DNA of 64,000 nucleotides from Agarivorans sp. Toyoura001 (GCF_005405585.1 NZ_BJEQ01000004.1:239949-303948), one strand, 5' to 3'. Positions 35,959 through 49,072 are shown, counted from the first letter of the stretch. Made by a program: numbers and translations. Notes: generated by a model from the sequence alone, not told the origin.

Positions 35959-37161
35959 ATGAGCAAACAACTGCTTATCCTAGGCGCGACAGGATCTATC
36001 GGTAGCAGTACGCTAAAAGTTCTTCGCGAGAACCCAGATAGTTTTTCTTTATTCGGGGTAACGGGGGGGCGAAACGTATCTGCGATGCTCGAAATTTGTC
36101 GAGAGTTTGCCCCTAAATACGCTGTAATGGCTGATCCAACTAGTAACCAAGAGCTACGCAAAGCGATTTTAGACACTTCTTTAGCTTGCGAAGTGCTGGC
36201 AGGCGAAAACGCGATCACACAACTGGCCGCTGAACCCGATGTAGATCTTGTTATGGCCGCGATTGTGGGGGCTGCGGGTCTGTTACCCACTTTGTCTGCG
36301 GTAGAGGCTGGTAAAACGGTCTTGTTGGCCAACAAAGAAGCACTGGTGATGAGTGGTGCCATTTTTATGGATGCCGCAAAACGTAGTGGCGCCCAAGTAT
36401 TGCCTGTCGATAGTGAGCACAACGCGATATTTCAATGTATGCCTGAAGCGGTACAAAACACATTGGGATATTGTGATTTAAAGGCCGCAGGCATTAGTAA
36501 GATCTTGCTTACTGGCTCTGGTGGCCCTTTTCGATACAACTCACTTGATAGTTTAGCTAGTGTTACTCCTGAACAAGCATGTGCTCACCCCAATTGGTCG
36601 ATGGGTAAAAAGATATCGGTCGACTCAGCGACTATGATGAACAAAGGTTTAGAGTATATTGAAGCCAAACGTTTGTTTAATACTCAGCCTAAACAAATTG
36701 ATGTGATTATCCATCCACAATCGATCATTCACTCGATGGTGCAATATTGCGATGGTTCAGTATTAGCCCAGATGGGGCAGCCTGATATGGCGACTCCTAT
36801 TGCACACGTGATGGCCTACCCAAAACGGCAAACGTCGGGAGTGGAAGCGTTGGATTTCTTCTCTATTGGTGAACTTAGCTTTATCCCCCCCGATTACTCT
36901 CGCTACCCTTGCCTCAAGCTTGCGATTGATGCTTGTTATGATAGCCAAGCTGCTACTACTTGCTTAAATGCTGCAAACGAAATTGCCGTTGACGCTTTTT
37001 TAGCAGGGAGAATAAAATTCATCCAAATTGCTGACGTTGTAGCCAGTTGTTTAGATAAACTCAGTTATATTGGCCAAGAGACTGAACTTTCAGTTTTACT
37101 CGAGGTCGACCAAAAGGCGCGATTGCATGCTGGTGCAGCGGTTAAAAGGATCTGTGCATGA
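35959..37161 (+). CDS. dxr: Dxr (IspC), DXP reductoisomerase
   Basis: A 400-residue NADPH enzyme that makes 2-C-methylerythritol 4-phosphate, committing step of the MEP isoprenoid pathway and target of fosmidomycin. NADPH-binding [16 protein letters not shown] is at the start. Metal and substrate residues lie in [14 protein letters not shown] and LTGSGGPFR, with [20 protein letters not shown]. It lies directly after cdsA, one step from uppS of the same pathway, and overlaps rseP by four bases. Confidence 0.97.
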   Translation: MSKQLLILGATGSIGSSTLKVLRENPDSFSLFGVTGGRNVSAMLEICREFAPKYAVMADPTSNQELRKAILDTSLACEVLAGENAITQLAAEPDVDLVMAAIVGAAGLLPTLSAVEAGKTVLLANKEALVMSGAIFMDAAKRSGAQVLPVDSEHNAIFQCMPEAVQNTLGYCDLKAAGISKILLTGSGGPFRYNSLDSLASVTPEQACAHPNWSMGKKISVDSATMMNKGLEYIEAKRLFNTQPKQIDVIIHPQSIIHSMVQYCDGSVLAQMGQPDMATPIAHVMAYPKRQTSGVEALDFFSIGELSFIPPDYSRYPCLKLAIDACYDSQAATTCLNAANEIAVDAFLAGRIKFIQIADVVASCLDKLSYIGQETELSVLLEVDQKARLHAGAAVKRICA

Positions 37162-38510
37162 ACGAAGTAATTTGGAATACCTCATTTTTTATTATTGCCT
37201 TAGGCATTTTGGTCACGGTTCATGAATTCGGCCATTTTTGGGTAGCACGTCGTTGCGGCGTTAAAGTAGAGCGCTTTTCTATTGGTTTTGGCAAGGCGCT
37301 ATGGCGTAGAACCGCGAAAGATGGCACTGAATATGTTGTGGCGATGATTCCTTTAGGTGGCTACGTAAAAATGCTCGATGAGCGAGTTGCTGAGGTGCCA
37401 GAATCACTTCGTTCCCAAGCATTTAACAACAAAAGCTTAAGCCAGCGTAGTGCAGTTGTTGCGGCTGGACCTATTGCCAACTTCTTGCTAGCAATTTTAG
37501 CCTTCTGGATTATGTTTGTTATCGGCGTTCCTTCGGTCAAGCCGGTACTAGGTGGGGTTGCTCCTCATAGCATTGCAGAACAAGCAGGCCTTCGTTCAGG
37601 GCAAGAGATTGTTCAAATTGCGGGCCAAGAAACACTTGATTGGGAAAGTGTTAACTTGGCATTAGTGGGTGAGTTGGGTGGTGAAACGTTGCCTATCCAA
37701 GTTGTTGACACGGAAACGTCGCAAAGCTCCACTGCGTATTTGGACATTCGGCAGTGGCAGCTAGATAGCGAGCAGCAAAGCCCTATATTGAGTTTAGGCC
37801 TAAAGCCGTTTAATCCGACAATATCTTTAGCAGTAGCTAAAGTCGTTGAAGGAAAACCCGCTGCAAATGCTGGGATTAAAGAAGGTGATGTTTTAGTTGC
37901 TTTAGATAGTGTTAGCTTGTCTTCGTGGCAAGATTTTGTGGATTATGTCCAAGCTCGCCCTGAAGAAAATATTCGTCTAGATATTTCACGCGATGGAAAT
38001 GCCTTACAAATGGGTTTAGTGCCCGAGGCACGCGAATATCAAGGGCAGATATCGGGTTATGTCGGACTCGCGCCAGAAATTGGCGAGTTTCCAGAAGAGT
38101 ACCGTATCGACTTACATTACGGATTTGTTGAATCAATAGGCAAATCCTTGGAACGAACTTGGCATTTAAGCAAATTGACCGTATCTATGATCGGTAAATT
38201 GGTGACAGGGGTGGTTTCATTAGATAATCTTAGCGGTCCAATATCTATAGCCAAAGGCGCTGGAGCAACTGCAGATTATGGCTTGGTATATTTCTTGGGT
38301 TTTGTCGCTTTAGTTAGTATTAATTTAGGCATTATAAACTTGTTTCCATTGCCAGTATTAGATGGCGGTCATTTGGTGTTTTTTGCCATCGAAGGGATCA
38401 CTGGTAAGCCTGTTTCAGAACGCGTACAGGAAATAGGATTTCGAATCGGTGCAGTATTAGTGATGGCTCTTATGAGTCTTGCTATTTTTAATGATTTTAT
38501 GCGCTTATAA
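37158..38510 (+). CDS. rseP: RseP, site-2 zinc metalloprotease
   Basis: A 450-residue inner-membrane protease that cleaves RseA in the sigma-E envelope stress cascade. The zinc motif HEFGH is at about 22-26 in the first membrane segment. Two PDZ domains follow (around 125-220 and 220-310), and the third zinc ligand is in [12 protein letters not shown] near residue 395. It lies directly before bamA, whose folding status the sigma-E pathway monitors. Confidence 0.97.
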   Translation: MNEVIWNTSFFIIALGILVTVHEFGHFWVARRCGVKVERFSIGFGKALWRRTAKDGTEYVVAMIPLGGYVKMLDERVAEVPESLRSQAFNNKSLSQRSAVVAAGPIANFLLAILAFWIMFVIGVPSVKPVLGGVAPHSIAEQAGLRSGQEIVQIAGQETLDWESVNLALVGELGGETLPIQVVDTETSQSSTAYLDIRQWQLDSEQQSPILSLGLKPFNPTISLAVAKVVEGKPAANAGIKEGDVLVALDSVSLSSWQDFVDYVQARPEENIRLDISRDGNALQMGLVPEAREYQGQISGYVGLAPEIGEFPEEYRIDLHYGFVESIGKSLERTWHLSKLTVSMIGKLVTGVVSLDNLSGPISIAKGAGATADYGLVYFLGFVALVSINLGIINLFPLPVLDGGHLVFFAIEGITGKPVSERVQEIGFRIGAVLVMALMSLAIFNDFMRL

Positions 38511-38537
38511 CAATTAAATAGGACGTTCTTTTTTCTT

Positions 38538-40967
38538 ATGTTCAAAAAGCAGTTGGTTGTTGGACTTTTTCTGGCCTGCATTAGCGGTACCACTTTAGCG
38601 GAAGGGAATTCTTCTTTCACTGTAGCTGATATTCGCATCGAAGGTTTACAGCGAGTTTCATTAGGTGCCGCCTTGTTACAAATTCCTTTGCGGGTTGGTG
38701 ACGATGTCTCCAGTTCCGAAGTGAGTGAAAGTATTAAACGTCTATATAAGAGCGGTAACTTTGAAGATATTCAAGTTTATCGCGATGGCGAGGCGTTGGT
38801 ATTCAAAGTTTTTGAACGCCCTACCGTGAGTAACATTGAGTACTCAGGTAACAAAGATATTAAAACTGAACAGTTGGAGGAGTCTTTACGCTCTTCAGGC
38901 ATCAAAATAGGCGAGCCTCTTGATAAAACTAATCTTCGAAATATCGAAAAAAGCTTAGAAGACTTCTATTACAGTGTGGGCAAGTACAGTGCGCGTGTTA
39001 AAGCGATTGTTACACCACTTCCGCGCAATCGAGTTGATTTGAAGTTTAACTTCCAAGAAGGCCTATCAGCTGAAATTGAACAAATAAACATCATTGGTAA
39101 TGAAAAGTTTTCATCGGGCGAGTTGTTAAAACGCATGAGCTTGACCGACAAAGTACCTTGGTGGAACGTTCTCGGTGATAAAAAATATCAAAAGCAGAAG
39201 TTAGCTGGTGATTTAGAAACTATCAACAGTTTTTATTACGACCGTGGTTACATTCGCTTTAAAGTTGATTCCACTCAAGTAGCTCTGACTCCCGATAAAA
39301 AGGGTATCTACATTACCCTTAATGTCGAAGAGGGAGATATCTACAATGTAGAGAAAGTGGAACTGGCTGGTAACTTGTTAGATAAAAGTACCGAACTCAA
39401 TGGATTAGTCAGTATTAAACCTGGAGACATATACAGCGGCGCTGAAGTGACAAAAACCGAAGATATGTTATCTAAGTTTTTAGGTCGCTATGGTTATGCT
39501 TACCCTCAGGTGAATGTTTTTCCGGTGATTAATGACGAAGATAAATCTGTAGTGTTAAATATTAACATTGACCCTGGTAGTAGGGTTTATGTTCGCCGAA
39601 TTAACGTAAGCGGCAATACAATCACAAAAGATGAAGTGATTCGCCGTGAAATGCGTCAAATGGAAGGTACTTGGTTATCAAGCCGATTGGTTGAGCAGTC
39701 TAGAGCGCGCTTAAGTCGCTTAGGTTTCTTTGAAACTGTTGAGGTTGAAACTACTAAAATTCCGGGCTCTGATGACCAAGTTGACGTTAGCTTTGTCGTT
39801 AAAGAACAACCTTCAGGCTCATTTAATGCGGGCGTTGGCTTCGGTACTGAATCAGGTGTAAGTCTCTCTGCCGGTGTTCAGCAAGACAACTTTTTAGGGA
39901 CTGGTAATAGAGCGGGTATTAATGTTAGTACCAACAAATACTCTAAAAACTTTGATGTAAACTTTACTGACCCTTACTTTACTAAAGATGGCGTGAGTTT
40001 CGGCGGCCGCTTTTATTACACTGACTTTGAAGCGTCTAAAGCCGACATTGTTGACTATAACAATGAAACGATTGGCTTACGCGGTACGCTAGGTTTTCCT
40101 GTAAATGAATATAACCGCTTAAGCGCGAGTTTAGGTCTTGAGCAAAACAAAATTTCTCAGTTAAACGCTTATGCTCAGATTCAACAATTTTGGGATATTT
40201 ATGCGCCACACCGAAATGACGATGGCTCATTAACCTTCGGTTCTTTAGATACTACCTTAGGTTGGTCTAGAAATACTTTGAACAATGGCTCAATGCCAAC
40301 CGCGGGTTCTTCGCAAAAGTTTGATACCAAGATTACTATTCCAGGTTCAGATGTTCAGTACTTCAAAATGAGTTTTGATACTCGACATTTCTTCCCGATC
40401 ACTACCAATCATGACTGGGCTTTCGCGGTGCGTGGTAACGTTGGTTATGGCAATGGTTATGGGCAACTTGAAGGTAACGACCAAATCTTACCTTTCTTTG
40501 AGAACTTTTACGCAGGTGGTTATTCCACCCTACGTGGCTTCAGTTCGAATACAGTAGGACCGAGAGCACTGTATTTAGTTGATAACAATGGTAGTTCTTA
40601 TGTGACCGCTTCTGATGATTCAGTTGGTGGTAACGCACTAGCCGTTGGTTCTGCAGAGATCATTTTTCCAACACCTTTTTTAGATGAAGCCTATATTCGA
40701 CAAGTTCGTACTACTGCGTTCATTGATTTTGGTACTGTTTGGGACACTGAGTTCGATTATGAACGCTTTAGTCAAATGCAATGTATTAGCTACTGTGACC
40801 GACTGGGCGACTATTCTTCACCCGACCGAATTCGAGCCTCGGTAGGTGTATCTATTCAGTGGTTCTCGCCTATGGGGCCATTGGTATTCTCATTTGCTAA
40901 GCCAATAAAGAGTTACGAGGGTGATCGTTCTGAGAACTTTTCGTTTAACATTGGCCAAACCTTTTAA
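38538..40967 (+). CDS. bamA: BamA, outer-membrane protein assembly factor
   Basis: An 809-residue Omp85 protein, core of the BAM complex. The signal peptide ends near GTTLA (about residue 21). Five POTRA domains (about 25-425) are followed by the 16-strand barrel, with the conserved loop-6 motif VRGF-like as LRGF in [11 protein letters not shown]. The C terminus is SFNIGQTF with the terminal phenylalanine. Between rseP and skp, as in E. coli. Confidence 0.97.
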   Translation: MFKKQLVVGLFLACISGTTLAEGNSSFTVADIRIEGLQRVSLGAALLQIPLRVGDDVSSSEVSESIKRLYKSGNFEDIQVYRDGEALVFKVFERPTVSNIEYSGNKDIKTEQLEESLRSSGIKIGEPLDKTNLRNIEKSLEDFYYSVGKYSARVKAIVTPLPRNRVDLKFNFQEGLSAEIEQINIIGNEKFSSGELLKRMSLTDKVPWWNVLGDKKYQKQKLAGDLETINSFYYDRGYIRFKVDSTQVALTPDKKGIYITLNVEEGDIYNVEKVELAGNLLDKSTELNGLVSIKPGDIYSGAEVTKTEDMLSKFLGRYGYAYPQVNVFPVINDEDKSVVLNINIDPGSRVYVRRINVSGNTITKDEVIRREMRQMEGTWLSSRLVEQSRARLSRLGFFETVEVETTKIPGSDDQVDVSFVVKEQPSGSFNAGVGFGTESGVSLSAGVQQDNFLGTGNRAGINVSTNKYSKNFDVNFTDPYFTKDGVSFGGRFYYTDFEASKADIVDYNNETIGLRGTLGFPVNEYNRLSASLGLEQNKISQLNAYAQIQQFWDIYAPHRNDDGSLTFGSLDTTLGWSRNTLNNGSMPTAGSSQKFDTKITIPGSDVQYFKMSFDTRHFFPITTNHDWAFAVRGNVGYGNGYGQLEGNDQILPFFENFYAGGYSTLRGFSSNTVGPRALYLVDNNGSSYVTASDDSVGGNALAVGSAEIIFPTPFLDEAYIRQVRTTAFIDFGTVWDTEFDYERFSQMQCISYCDRLGDYSSPDRIRASVGVSIQWFSPMGPLVFSFAKPIKSYEGDRSENFSFNIGQTF

Positions 40968-40990
40968 TTGTTTATTTTAGGAGTATTCTT

Positions 40991-41500
40991 TTGAAAAAAT
41001 TAATCGCTGCAGTTGCACTTGCTGTAACTATGATGACCCCAAGCTTCTCTGCTCTAGCAGAAGCAAAAATTGCTGTAATTAACATTGCTGATGTTTTTCA
41101 ACAATTGCCACAACGCGATACTTTACAAAAAACACTGAAAGATGAGTTTGAAGTTCGTGTGCAAGAAGTGCGCGGTTTAGAAGCTGAAATGCAGCGTCTT
41201 TATGATAAGCGTGAGAAAGACGGAGAGCTATTAGGCCAGCAAGAAGTGACAAAAATAACTCGCCAATTAGAAACGATGCAAGCTGAGTACAAACTTAAGC
41301 GCAAAAACCTAGAAGAAGATCAGCGTCGTCGCGGTGCGGAAGAACAACAGAAGTTGATGGTTAAAGTTCAGGAGGCCATTGTTGAAGTATCTAAGTCTCA
41401 AGGCTACGATTTAGTATTGCCTTTAGATGCAACAGCCTACGCTTCGGATTCTCTTGATATTACCAAGCTAGTTATTCAACAAGTTAGTAAGAGTAAGTAA
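40991..41500 (+). CDS. skp: Skp (OmpH), periplasmic chaperone
   Basis: A 169-residue periplasmic trimeric chaperone for unfolded outer-membrane proteins. Signal peptide [23 protein letters not shown], then [19 protein letters not shown] and the long basic coiled-coil tentacle (about 55-115). The start is a TTG with a TTAGGAG ribosome-binding site; the first in-frame ATG lies inside the signal peptide, so TTG must be used. Confidence 0.96.
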   Translation: MKKLIAAVALAVTMMTPSFSALAEAKIAVINIADVFQQLPQRDTLQKTLKDEFEVRVQEVRGLEAEMQRLYDKREKDGELLGQQEVTKITRQLETMQAEYKLKRKNLEEDQRRRGAEEQQKLMVKVQEAIVEVSKSQGYDLVLPLDATAYASDSLDITKLVIQQVSKSK

Positions 41501-41502
41501 AT

Positions 41503-42528
41503 ATGCCTTTGAGTCTTGGCCAAATAGCTGAGCAGCTCGGATTAACCCTTGTTGGTGACGCCGAGCGAATTATATCTCGTATTGCCTCCTTTGAAAAAGC
41601 GGGTGATGAAGAGATAAGTTTTTTAACTAATGCTAAATACAAACCATTATTGGCGAGTAGCAAGGCTGCTGCCCTTATCTTGTCTAAAGAGCATGCTGAA
41701 GAGTTTGCGGGCAATTCGTTGATTAGTGATGACCCATACGTGAGCTACGCACAATTAGCGCAATTGCTGGACTCAACGCCAGCTTGTGCTAAGGGTATTC
41801 ACTCTAGCGCTGTTATAGATAGCAGCGTGAAATTAGGTAGCGACGTTAACGTTGGTGCCAATGCAGTTATTGAAGCGGGCGTGACGCTTAACGATGGCGC
41901 TCAAATTGGTGCGGGTTGTTTTGTGGGGCAAAATGTCACCATCGGCTGTAATACAAAGCTGTGGGCAAATTGTACTATTTATCATGAAGTGGACATTGGT
42001 AACAATTGCCTTATCCAAGGTAACACTGTGATTGGTTGTGATGGATTTGGGTATGCTAACAAGCAAGGTCAGTGGATAAAAATACCACAACTTGGCACCG
42101 TAATTATTGGTGACAACGTTGAAGTTGGTGCGTCGGTTTCTATCGACCGAGGAGCATTGGATAACACTGTTATTCACTCTAATGTGATTATCGATAATCA
42201 AGTGCATATTGCACACAATGTAACGATTGGTTCTGGGACGGCTATAGCGGGTGCTACAGGCATTGCTGGAAGCACTAGCATAGGACGTTATTGCATTATT
42301 GGTGGCAGTGTTGGCATAAATGGGCATATAGACATTTGTGATCAAGTTACCATTACCGGTTATTCCATGGTGACTAAGTCAATTACAGAACCTGGCGTGT
42401 TCTCATCTGGGATGCCTGCGCAACCCAATCGCCAGTGGCGTAGGTCAATGACTCGACTCTCTCAGATTGACGACATGCATAAAAGAATTGTTAGCTTAGA
42501 GCGCAAACAAAGCGCTAAGCAAGATTAA
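41503..42528 (+). CDS. lpxD: LpxD, UDP-3-O-acylglucosamine N-acyltransferase
   Basis: A 341-residue third enzyme of lipid A synthesis, adding the N-linked 3-hydroxyacyl chain from acyl-ACP. It has an N-terminal uridine-binding domain and a left-handed beta-helix of hexapeptide repeats (about 100-300), with the catalytic histidine in [16 protein letters not shown] sequence. A C-terminal helix follows. Two bases separate it from skp. A long antisense open frame is a mirror of the hexapeptide repeats. Confidence 0.96.
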   Translation: MPLSLGQIAEQLGLTLVGDAERIISRIASFEKAGDEEISFLTNAKYKPLLASSKAAALILSKEHAEEFAGNSLISDDPYVSYAQLAQLLDSTPACAKGIHSSAVIDSSVKLGSDVNVGANAVIEAGVTLNDGAQIGAGCFVGQNVTIGCNTKLWANCTIYHEVDIGNNCLIQGNTVIGCDGFGYANKQGQWIKIPQLGTVIIGDNVEVGASVSIDRGALDNTVIHSNVIIDNQVHIAHNVTIGSGTAIAGATGIAGSTSIGRYCIIGGSVGINGHIDICDQVTITGYSMVTKSITEPGVFSSGMPAQPNRQWRRSMTRLSQIDDMHKRIVSLERKQSAKQD

Positions 42529-42542
42529 CCTAGGAAAAGATT

Positions 42543-42998
42543 TTGACTAAACAACTTAACCGCTTAGAAATTCAAGACATAATGGAATTGTTACCACATC
42601 GCTACCCATTTTTGTTGGTTGATCGTGTGCTTGATTTTGAAGTGGGTAAAACGCTACATGCCGTTAAGAATGTTACTTTTAATGAACCATTTTTTACTGG
42701 TCACTTCCCGCAGCAACCAGTATTCCCTGGCGTACTCATCTTAGAAGCGTTGGCGCAATGTACTGGTATTTTAGCGTTTAAATCAACGTCAAAACCTACT
42801 GAAAATGAGCTTTACTACTTTGCAGGAATCGATAAAGCGCGATTTAAAAAGCCAGTTGGCCCAGGTGACGTTTTGCATTTAGAAGTTGAACTACTGCGCG
42901 ATCGTCGTGGTGTTGGTAAGTTTGACTGTGTAGCCAAAGTAGAAGATGAAGTAGTATGTAGCGCAGAGATTATGTGTGCTCGCAGAGCCTACAAATAG
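42543..42998 (+). CDS. fabZ: FabZ, 3-hydroxyacyl-ACP dehydratase
   Basis: A 151-residue hotdog-fold enzyme of fatty acid elongation. Catalytic histidine and glutamate lie in [26 protein letters not shown] sequence (histidine in GHFPQQPV, glutamate in LILEALAQ). It starts with TTG (GGAAAAGATTTTG); the next in-frame ATG is at codon 14, just inside the conserved [10 protein letters not shown], so TTG is required. FabZ and LpxA/LpxD compete for 3-hydroxyacyl-ACP, which explains the linkage. Confidence 0.96.
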   Translation: MTKQLNRLEIQDIMELLPHRYPFLLVDRVLDFEVGKTLHAVKNVTFNEPFFTGHFPQQPVFPGVLILEALAQCTGILAFKSTSKPTENELYYFAGIDKARFKKPVGPGDVLHLEVELLRDRRGVGKFDCVAKVEDEVVCSAEIMCARRAYK

Positions 42999-43007
42999 GT
43001 GAACCTT

Positions 43008-43796
43008 ATGATTGATAGCACGGCTAGTATCCACTCTACGGCGATTATTGAAGGTAATGTAAGCATTGGCGCCAACACTACCGTAGGGGCGTTCACCATT
43101 ATTCGTGGTGAAGTTACCATTGGCGATAACTGCCAAATTGCCTCTCACGTCGTGATTAAAGGGCATTCTAAAATTGGCAATAATAACCGAATTTTTCAGT
43201 TCGCTTCAGTAGGGGAAGATTGCCAAGATTTAAAATATGCTGGTGAAGATACCTATCTGGAGATTGGTGATAACAATACGATACGTGAGAGCGTCACTAT
43301 TCACCGGGGTACAACTCAAGATAAGGGCCTAACAAAAATTGGCAGTAATTGCTTATTTATGATTAACGCCCACGTTGCTCATGATTGTGTCGTTGGCAAT
43401 GGTTGTATTTTTGCCAATAATGCCACCCTTGCGGGTCACGTCACTATTGGTGACAACGTTATTTTTGGTGGGCAAGCAGCAATTCACCAGTTCGGTAAAG
43501 TAGGTTCTTATGCCTTTGTTGGCGGTTGCGCAGCCGTAAATAAAGATGTCCCACCGTATGTTATGGCTGTTGGAAACTACGCCCGACCTGTCGCTGTGAA
43601 TACTGAAGGTCTGTTACGTCGTGGTTTTAGTAAAGACTCAATCAAAGCCATTCGCCAAGCCTATAAAACCTTATACCGTAGCGGTAATACTTTAGACGAA
43701 GCGCTTAGCCAAATAGAGCTCTCTGCAGAGCAATTTCCCGAAGTGAAACTATTCGCCGATTTCTTAAAAGAAAACGGTCGAGGTATCGTTCGCTAA
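43008..43796 (+). CDS. lpxA: LpxA, UDP-GlcNAc O-acyltransferase
   Basis: A 262-residue first enzyme of lipid A synthesis, the exact E. coli length when started at this ATG ([16 protein letters not shown]). A GTG three codons earlier is possible but unneeded; AGGTG lies upstream of the ATG. Beta-helix hexapeptide repeats are followed by a C-terminal helical domain. The active-site histidine is in [13 protein letters not shown]. The stop overlaps the lpxB start by one base. Confidence 0.96.
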   Translation: MIDSTASIHSTAIIEGNVSIGANTTVGAFTIIRGEVTIGDNCQIASHVVIKGHSKIGNNNRIFQFASVGEDCQDLKYAGEDTYLEIGDNNTIRESVTIHRGTTQDKGLTKIGSNCLFMINAHVAHDCVVGNGCIFANNATLAGHVTIGDNVIFGGQAAIHQFGKVGSYAFVGGCAAVNKDVPPYVMAVGNYARPVAVNTEGLLRRGFSKDSIKAIRQAYKTLYRSGNTLDEALSQIELSAEQFPEVKLFADFLKENGRGIVR

Positions 43797-44938
43797 TGGC
43801 GCAATCTCCTTTGCATATTGCCATCGTCGCCGGGGAAGTCTCCGGCGATATTTTAGGTGCTGGTCTTATATCAGCGCTTAAAAAACAATATCCCGATGCG
43901 ACTTTTTCCGGAATTGCTGGTCCGCTGATGCAAGAGCAAGGATGTAAGGCCTTGTTTGAAATGGAAGAGTTATCGGTAATGGGCTTGGTTGAGGTCTTGG
44001 GTCGTTTGCCTAGAATCTTAAAGATCCGTAAACAGTTACTTCAGCATTACCAGAATTCTCCGCCTGATGTTTTTATTGGTATCGATGCACCTGACTTTAA
44101 TTTGGGTGTTGAGCATAAGCTACATGCTCAAGGCATTAAAACGGTTCATTATGTGAGTCCTTCGGTTTGGGCTTGGAAACAGAAGCGTGTTTTTAAAATT
44201 AAAGAAGGCTGTAACAAGATTTTAGTCTTTTTGCCCTTTGAAAAAGAATTTTATGATCGCTTCGATGTACCCTGTGAATTTGTAGGCCATACCTTGGCTG
44301 ATCAAGTTCCAATGGATAATCCTCAAACCCCAGCTATTCAACAATTGGGTTTGAACCATGAGCATAAGGTATTAGCGATTCTACCGGGCAGTCGTAATGC
44401 CGAGGTGGGATTACTAAGTCCGGTGTTTTTAGAGTCTGCTAGGCGCTTAGTAAAGCAGTTTCCTGGCTTACAGTTGGTTGCTCCCTTGGTCAATCAACGG
44501 CGCCGTGAGCAGTTTGAAGCTTTAGTAGAAGAGCATGCTCCTGACTTAGATGTTAAGGTTGTTGATGGTCAAGCTCGAACAGTGATGACCGCAGCTGATG
44601 CGATACTGCTAGCATCAGGAACCGCAACGCTTGAAGCTATGTTAGTCAAACGACCTATGGTTGTAGCCTATCGCTTTAAGCCACTGACTTACCGAATCGC
44701 AAAACTTATTGTTAATGCCAAATTTGCAGCATTGCCAAACTTGTTAGCTGACGAGATGATTGTTCAAGAATACGTACAAGAAGACTGTACCAGTGATAAT
44801 ATTGTCGCTGAGCTAAGTCGCTTGTTACGCACTGACAATAGCGCGTTGTTAGATAAGTTTTCTGAGTTACACCAAAAGATTCGTTGCGACGCTGATAATA
44901 AGGCTGCTCAAGCAGTTGTCGACGTTATAAATAGCTAG
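43796..44938 (+). CDS. lpxB: LpxB, lipid A disaccharide synthase
   Basis: A 380-residue GT-B glycosyltransferase (family GT19) that joins UDP-diacylglucosamine and lipid X. Landmarks: IVAGEVSGDILGAGLI at the start, FIGIDAPDFNLG, HYVSPSVWAWKQKR, and LLPGSRNAEV-like (ILPGSRNAEVGLL). It is translationally coupled to lpxA (TAATG). Peripheral inner-membrane enzyme. Confidence 0.97.
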   Translation: MAQSPLHIAIVAGEVSGDILGAGLISALKKQYPDATFSGIAGPLMQEQGCKALFEMEELSVMGLVEVLGRLPRILKIRKQLLQHYQNSPPDVFIGIDAPDFNLGVEHKLHAQGIKTVHYVSPSVWAWKQKRVFKIKEGCNKILVFLPFEKEFYDRFDVPCEFVGHTLADQVPMDNPQTPAIQQLGLNHEHKVLAILPGSRNAEVGLLSPVFLESARRLVKQFPGLQLVAPLVNQRRREQFEALVEEHAPDLDVKVVDGQARTVMTAADAILLASGTATLEAMLVKRPMVVAYRFKPLTYRIAKLIVNAKFAALPNLLADEMIVQEYVQEDCTSDNIVAELSRLLRTDNSALLDKFSELHQKIRCDADNKAAQAVVDVINS

Positions 44939-44975
44939 TTTCCCCTAGTAAGTTTTGCCCTTCAACGGAGTAGTA

Positions 44976-45572
44976 ATGACACCATTTATCTATCCTTCTG
45001 GTTTTTCTTTGTTTGCAGGTGTCGACGAAGTGGGGCGGGGCCCTTTGGTAGGCGACGTAGTCACAGCAGCTGTCATTCTTGATCCCAATAAACCTATTAC
45101 CGGCCTTAATGATTCCAAAAAACTATCAGAAAAAAAACGACAAGTGCTAGCTGAAGAAATTAAAGCCAAGGCTCTTTGTTGGGCATTAGGCCGCGCTAAT
45201 CCGCTAGAGATAGACCAACTTAATATTTTGCATGCCACCATGCTAGCAATGACTCGAGCAGTAGAAGCCTTAAGCGTTACCCCAGAGTTTGCTCTGATTG
45301 ACGGGAATCGAGAACCTACTTTAAGTATTCCCTGCCAAGCTATTATTAAGGGCGATGGCCTAGTGGCTGAGATAAGTGCTGCTTCTATTATTGCAAAAGT
45401 TGCTCGAGATCATGAGATGGACGTGCTTGACGCTCGCTATCCGGAATACCAATTTGCAAAACACAAAGGTTACCCTACCGCTGTGCATTTAGAGATGTTA
45501 GCGAAGCACGGGCCTATTGATGAACACCGCCGCAGTTTTAAACCTGTTAAACGTGTTTTAGGAGAGTTGTAG
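44976..45572 (+). CDS. rnhB: RnhB, ribonuclease HII
   Basis: A 198-residue type 2 RNase H that removes ribonucleotides from DNA. The active-site start is [15 protein letters not shown]; further acidic residues are in ALIDGN and the late [10 protein letters not shown] used the ATG preceded by CGGAG, which gives exactly the E. coli length; an earlier TTG (44955) would add seven residues. Two bases before dnaE. Confidence 0.96.
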   Translation: MTPFIYPSGFSLFAGVDEVGRGPLVGDVVTAAVILDPNKPITGLNDSKKLSEKKRQVLAEEIKAKALCWALGRANPLEIDQLNILHATMLAMTRAVEALSVTPEFALIDGNREPTLSIPCQAIIKGDGLVAEISAASIIAKVARDHEMDVLDARYPEYQFAKHKGYPTAVHLEMLAKHGPIDEHRRSFKPVKRVLGEL

Positions 45573-45574
45573 TC

Positions 45575-48500
45575 TTGTCTGAGATTGCTCAAGCGCCTGC
45601 TTTTATCCACCTTCGGGTTCACTCCGATTTTTCCATGGTGGATGGGCTTAAAAAAGTTAAGCCGATTGTCGCTAAGGCGGCAGAGCTTAATATGCCAGCA
45701 ATTGCCTTAACTGACCAAACTAACTTTTGTGGTTTAGTGAAGTTTTATGGCGAAGCTCATAACCAAGGAATTAAACCGATTGTCGGTTGTGATTTTTATG
45801 TGCAATCGGAAGAGTTTGGCGACGATTATTTCCGCCTGACTTTGCTAGCAAAAGACAATCAAGGTTATCAAAACCTTACGATGCTTATTTCTCGCGCTTA
45901 TTTAGGTGGGCAGCATCTTGGTAAGCCGGTTATCCAAAAACAATGGTTAAGTGAGCACGCCGAAGGCGTTATTGTTCTGTCTGGAGCGCGCGAGGGCGAT
46001 GTAGGCAAAGCCTTGTTAAAAGGCAACCAAGATATCGTAGAGGCAAGCCTTAGCTTCTATCAGCAATATTTTCCTGACCACTATTTCCTAGAGTTAATCC
46101 GTACCGGGCGACCTGACGAAGAAAACTACTTGCATATGGCGGTAGCTTTAGCGGCAGATAAAGGCTTGCCGGTGGTGGCTACCAATGAAGTGGTGTTTCT
46201 AGAAGAAGACCAGTTTCAACCTCATGAAGTGCGAGTGGCGATTTATGACGGATTTGCAATCGATGATAATCGTCGCCCTAAAAAATATAGCCCTCAGCAA
46301 TACTTGCGTAATGAACAGGAAATGCTGGAGCTATTTGCTGATATACCTGAAGCATTACAAAACTCTGTAGAAATTGCTAAGCGCTGTAATGTAACTGTTC
46401 GTTTGGGAGAGTACTTTTTACCAGACTTCCCCACAGAAGGGCTGCCCATTGAAGAGTTCTTTTGTAAGGTGTCTTGGGACGGCTTAGAAGAACGCTTAGA
46501 GTTCCTATTTCCCGATCCTGAAGTACGTGCAGCAAAACGACCAGAGTACGATGAGCGTCTGCAGATTGAGTTAGACGTAATCAACCAAATGGGATTCCCC
46601 GGTTACTTCCTAATCGTAATGGAGTTTATTCAGTGGAGTAAGGATAACAATATTCCGGTCGGCCCAGGGCGAGGCTCTGGTGCGGGATCTTTAGTTGCCT
46701 ATGCACAAAAAATTACCGATTTAGATCCATTAGAATACGATTTACTGTTCGAACGTTTCTTGAACCCAGAACGGGTATCAATGCCCGATTTTGACGTCGA
46801 CTTCTGTATGGACCGACGCGACGAAGTAATCGACCACGTTGCTGATCTCTATGGCCGCGATGCGGTATCGCAAATTATTACATTCGGTACCATGGCTGCC
46901 AAAGCGGTGATTCGGGATGTAGGCCGAGTAATGGGTCATCCCTACGGCTTTGTTGATAGAATTTCCAAGCTGATTCCACCCGACCCTGGAATGACTCTTG
47001 AAAAAGCCTTTGAAGCAGAACCTCGTTTACCGGAGTTATATGACGGTGACCACGAAGTTCGTGAACTTATCGATATGGCGAGGATCCTTGAAGGGGTTAC
47101 GCGTAATGCGGGTAAACACGCGGGTGGGGTGGTTATCTCCCCTACTACGATCACCGATTTCGCCCCCTTGTATTGTGACGCCGAGGGTAAGAACCCAGTT
47201 ACTCAGTTCGATAAAAACGATGTTGAGTATGCAGGGCTGGTAAAGTTTGATTTCTTGGGCTTGCGTACCTTAACCATTATTCAATGGGCTTTGGATATGC
47301 TTAACCCAGTGCTTGAAGCTAAAGGTGAGCAGCCAGTAGATATTGCGGCAATTTCTACTACCGATCAAAAGTCCTTTAAATTATTGCAAGACTGTAAAAC
47401 AACGGCGGTATTCCAGCTCGAATCTCGTGGTATGAAAGACTTAATCAAACGTCTCAAGCCCGACTGTTTCGAAGACATGATCGCATTAGTGGCATTGTTC
47501 CGTCCGGGACCCTTACAGTCAGGCATGGTAGATAACTTTATCGAACGTAAGCACGGTCGAGAAGAAGTGTCTTACCCCGACGAAACTTGGCAACACGACA
47601 GTTTGCAGCCGATCCTAGAGCCTACTTACGGCATTATCTTGTATCAAGAACAAGTGATGCAAATTGCTCAGGTCCTTGCTGGTTATACCCTTGGTGGCGC
47701 CGATATGTTACGACGGGCCATGGGTAAGAAAAAACCCGAGGAAATGGCCAAGCAGCGGGCAGTGTTTGAAGAAGGTTCTATTAAGAACGGAGTCGATGGC
47801 GAGTTGGCCATGAAGATTTTCGACTTGGTGGAAAAGTTCGCAGGCTATGGCTTCAACAAGTCTCACTCGGCTGCCTATGCATTGGTGTCTTACCAAACAC
47901 TATGGATGAAAACACATTACCCTGCCTATTTTATGGCGGCGGTAATGTCGGCCGATATGGACAACACCGACAAAATTGTTACCTTGGTTGACGAGTGTAG
48001 CAATATGAAACTGAAACTGGTTCCGCCCGATGTGAATACGGGCTTATTCAAGTTTTCGGTCAATGCCGACGAAGAGATTGTTTACGGCATTGGTGCTATT
48101 AAAGGTGTGGGTGAAGGCCCGATAGATGCGATTTTGGCTGCGCGTGAAGGTAAACCCTTCATTGATTTGTTTGATTTTTGTTGTCGACTCGATTTAAAGA
48201 AAATAAACCGACGAGTGATTGAAAAGCTTATTATGGCGGGCGCTTTAGATAAACTAGGCCCTCACCGAGCAGCAATGATAGCTAACTTGCCCACTGCAAT
48301 GAAGGCGGCTTCGCAGCACGCTCATGCCTCCGCACGGGGTCAAGAGGATTTATTTGGCGTTATTGCTGAAGAAGATGATGTTCGCCCTGAATTTCTTCCC
48401 GCAGAAAAATGGACCGAGAAAGTATGGCTAGAAGGGGAGAAAGAAACCCTAGGCCTGTATTTAACCGGCCATCCCGTTAATCGCTATGTGAAAGAGTTTC

Positions 48501-49060
48501 GTCACTATACTACTGGTCGTTTGGTGGATATTCGCCCAACAGCCAGGGGGAAAACCTCCACAGTAGCCGGCTTGGTGCTCTCTACTCGAGTGATGATGAC
48601 CAAACGTGGTGCTAAAATGGGCATTCTGCAGTTAGATGACAGAAGTGCCCGATTAGATGTTATGTTCTTTAGTGATGCCTACGACACTTACCAAGATTTA
48701 TTAGAAAAAGATCGCATGTTGGTGATTCAAGGAGAGGTCAGCGTTGATGATTTCTCCGGAGGCATTAAAATGACAGCTCGTGAAGTCATGGATTTGTCGA
48801 TGGCCCGCGAGCGTTGGATGAAAAAGCTGCGTTTGAGCATGTGCCGAGATCAACTTGATGAGGTGTTCTGGCAGCGATTTTACCAAGTATTAGAGCCTTA
48901 CCGAGCGGGAACCTGTCCGGTAACAATAAGTTATGAGGGCGATCATGCCAGCGGCATGTTAAGCTTAGGCACCGATTGGCGAATTACGCCAAGTGAAGAT
49001 TTAATAGAGGCGTTGACCCAACTATTGGGGCAACAGCAAGTCACCCTAGAATTTAATTAA
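45575..49060 (+). CDS. dnaE: DnaE, DNA polymerase III alpha subunit
   Basis: The 1161-residue replicative polymerase (E. coli 1160). N-terminal PHP domain ([15 protein letters not shown]), then the polymerase with catalytic D405 and D407 in [28 protein letters not shown], and the beta-clamp and OB-fold region (about 985-1070). The start is TTG with a GGAGAG ribosome-binding site; the first ATG comes after the conserved PHP start, so TTG is needed. Same rnhB-dnaE-accA order as E. coli. Confidence 0.98.
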   Translation: MSEIAQAPAFIHLRVHSDFSMVDGLKKVKPIVAKAAELNMPAIALTDQTNFCGLVKFYGEAHNQGIKPIVGCDFYVQSEEFGDDYFRLTLLAKDNQGYQNLTMLISRAYLGGQHLGKPVIQKQWLSEHAEGVIVLSGAREGDVGKALLKGNQDIVEASLSFYQQYFPDHYFLELIRTGRPDEENYLHMAVALAADKGLPVVATNEVVFLEEDQFQPHEVRVAIYDGFAIDDNRRPKKYSPQQYLRNEQEMLELFADIPEALQNSVEIAKRCNVTVRLGEYFLPDFPTEGLPIEEFFCKVSWDGLEERLEFLFPDPEVRAAKRPEYDERLQIELDVINQMGFPGYFLIVMEFIQWSKDNNIPVGPGRGSGAGSLVAYAQKITDLDPLEYDLLFERFLNPERVSMPDFDVDFCMDRRDEVIDHVADLYGRDAVSQIITFGTMAAKAVIRDVGRVMGHPYGFVDRISKLIPPDPGMTLEKAFEAEPRLPELYDGDHEVRELIDMARILEGVTRNAGKHAGGVVISPTTITDFAPLYCDAEGKNPVTQFDKNDVEYAGLVKFDFLGLRTLTIIQWALDMLNPVLEAKGEQPVDIAAISTTDQKSFKLLQDCKTTAVFQLESRGMKDLIKRLKPDCFEDMIALVALFRPGPLQSGMVDNFIERKHGREEVSYPDETWQHDSLQPILEPTYGIILYQEQVMQIAQVLAGYTLGGADMLRRAMGKKKPEEMAKQRAVFEEGSIKNGVDGELAMKIFDLVEKFAGYGFNKSHSAAYALVSYQTLWMKTHYPAYFMAAVMSADMDNTDKIVTLVDECSNMKLKLVPPDVNTGLFKFSVNADEEIVYGIGAIKGVGEGPIDAILAAREGKPFIDLFDFCCRLDLKKINRRVIEKLIMAGALDKLGPHRAAMIANLPTAMKAASQHAHASARGQEDLFGVIAEEDDVRPEFLPAEKWTEKVWLEGEKETLGLYLTGHPVNRYVKEFRHYTTGRLVDIRPTARGKTSTVAGLVLSTRVMMTKRGAKMGILQLDDRSARLDVMFFSDAYDTYQDLLEKDRMLVIQGEVSVDDFSGGIKMTAREVMDLSMARERWMKKLRLSMCRDQLDEVFWQRFYQVLEPYRAGTCPVTISYEGDHASGMLSLGTDWRITPSEDLIEALTQLLGQQQVTLEFN

Positions 49061-49072
49061 GAAAAAGATTAT

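Noticed and set aside
35940..36422. A 160-codon antisense open frame within dxr
   Set aside because: Serine/alanine-rich shadow of a well-supported essential gene; no start signals.
41833..42345. A 170-codon antisense open frame within lpxD
   Set aside because: Asparagine/threonine-rich repeats are the mirror image of the hexapeptide coding repeats of lpxD.
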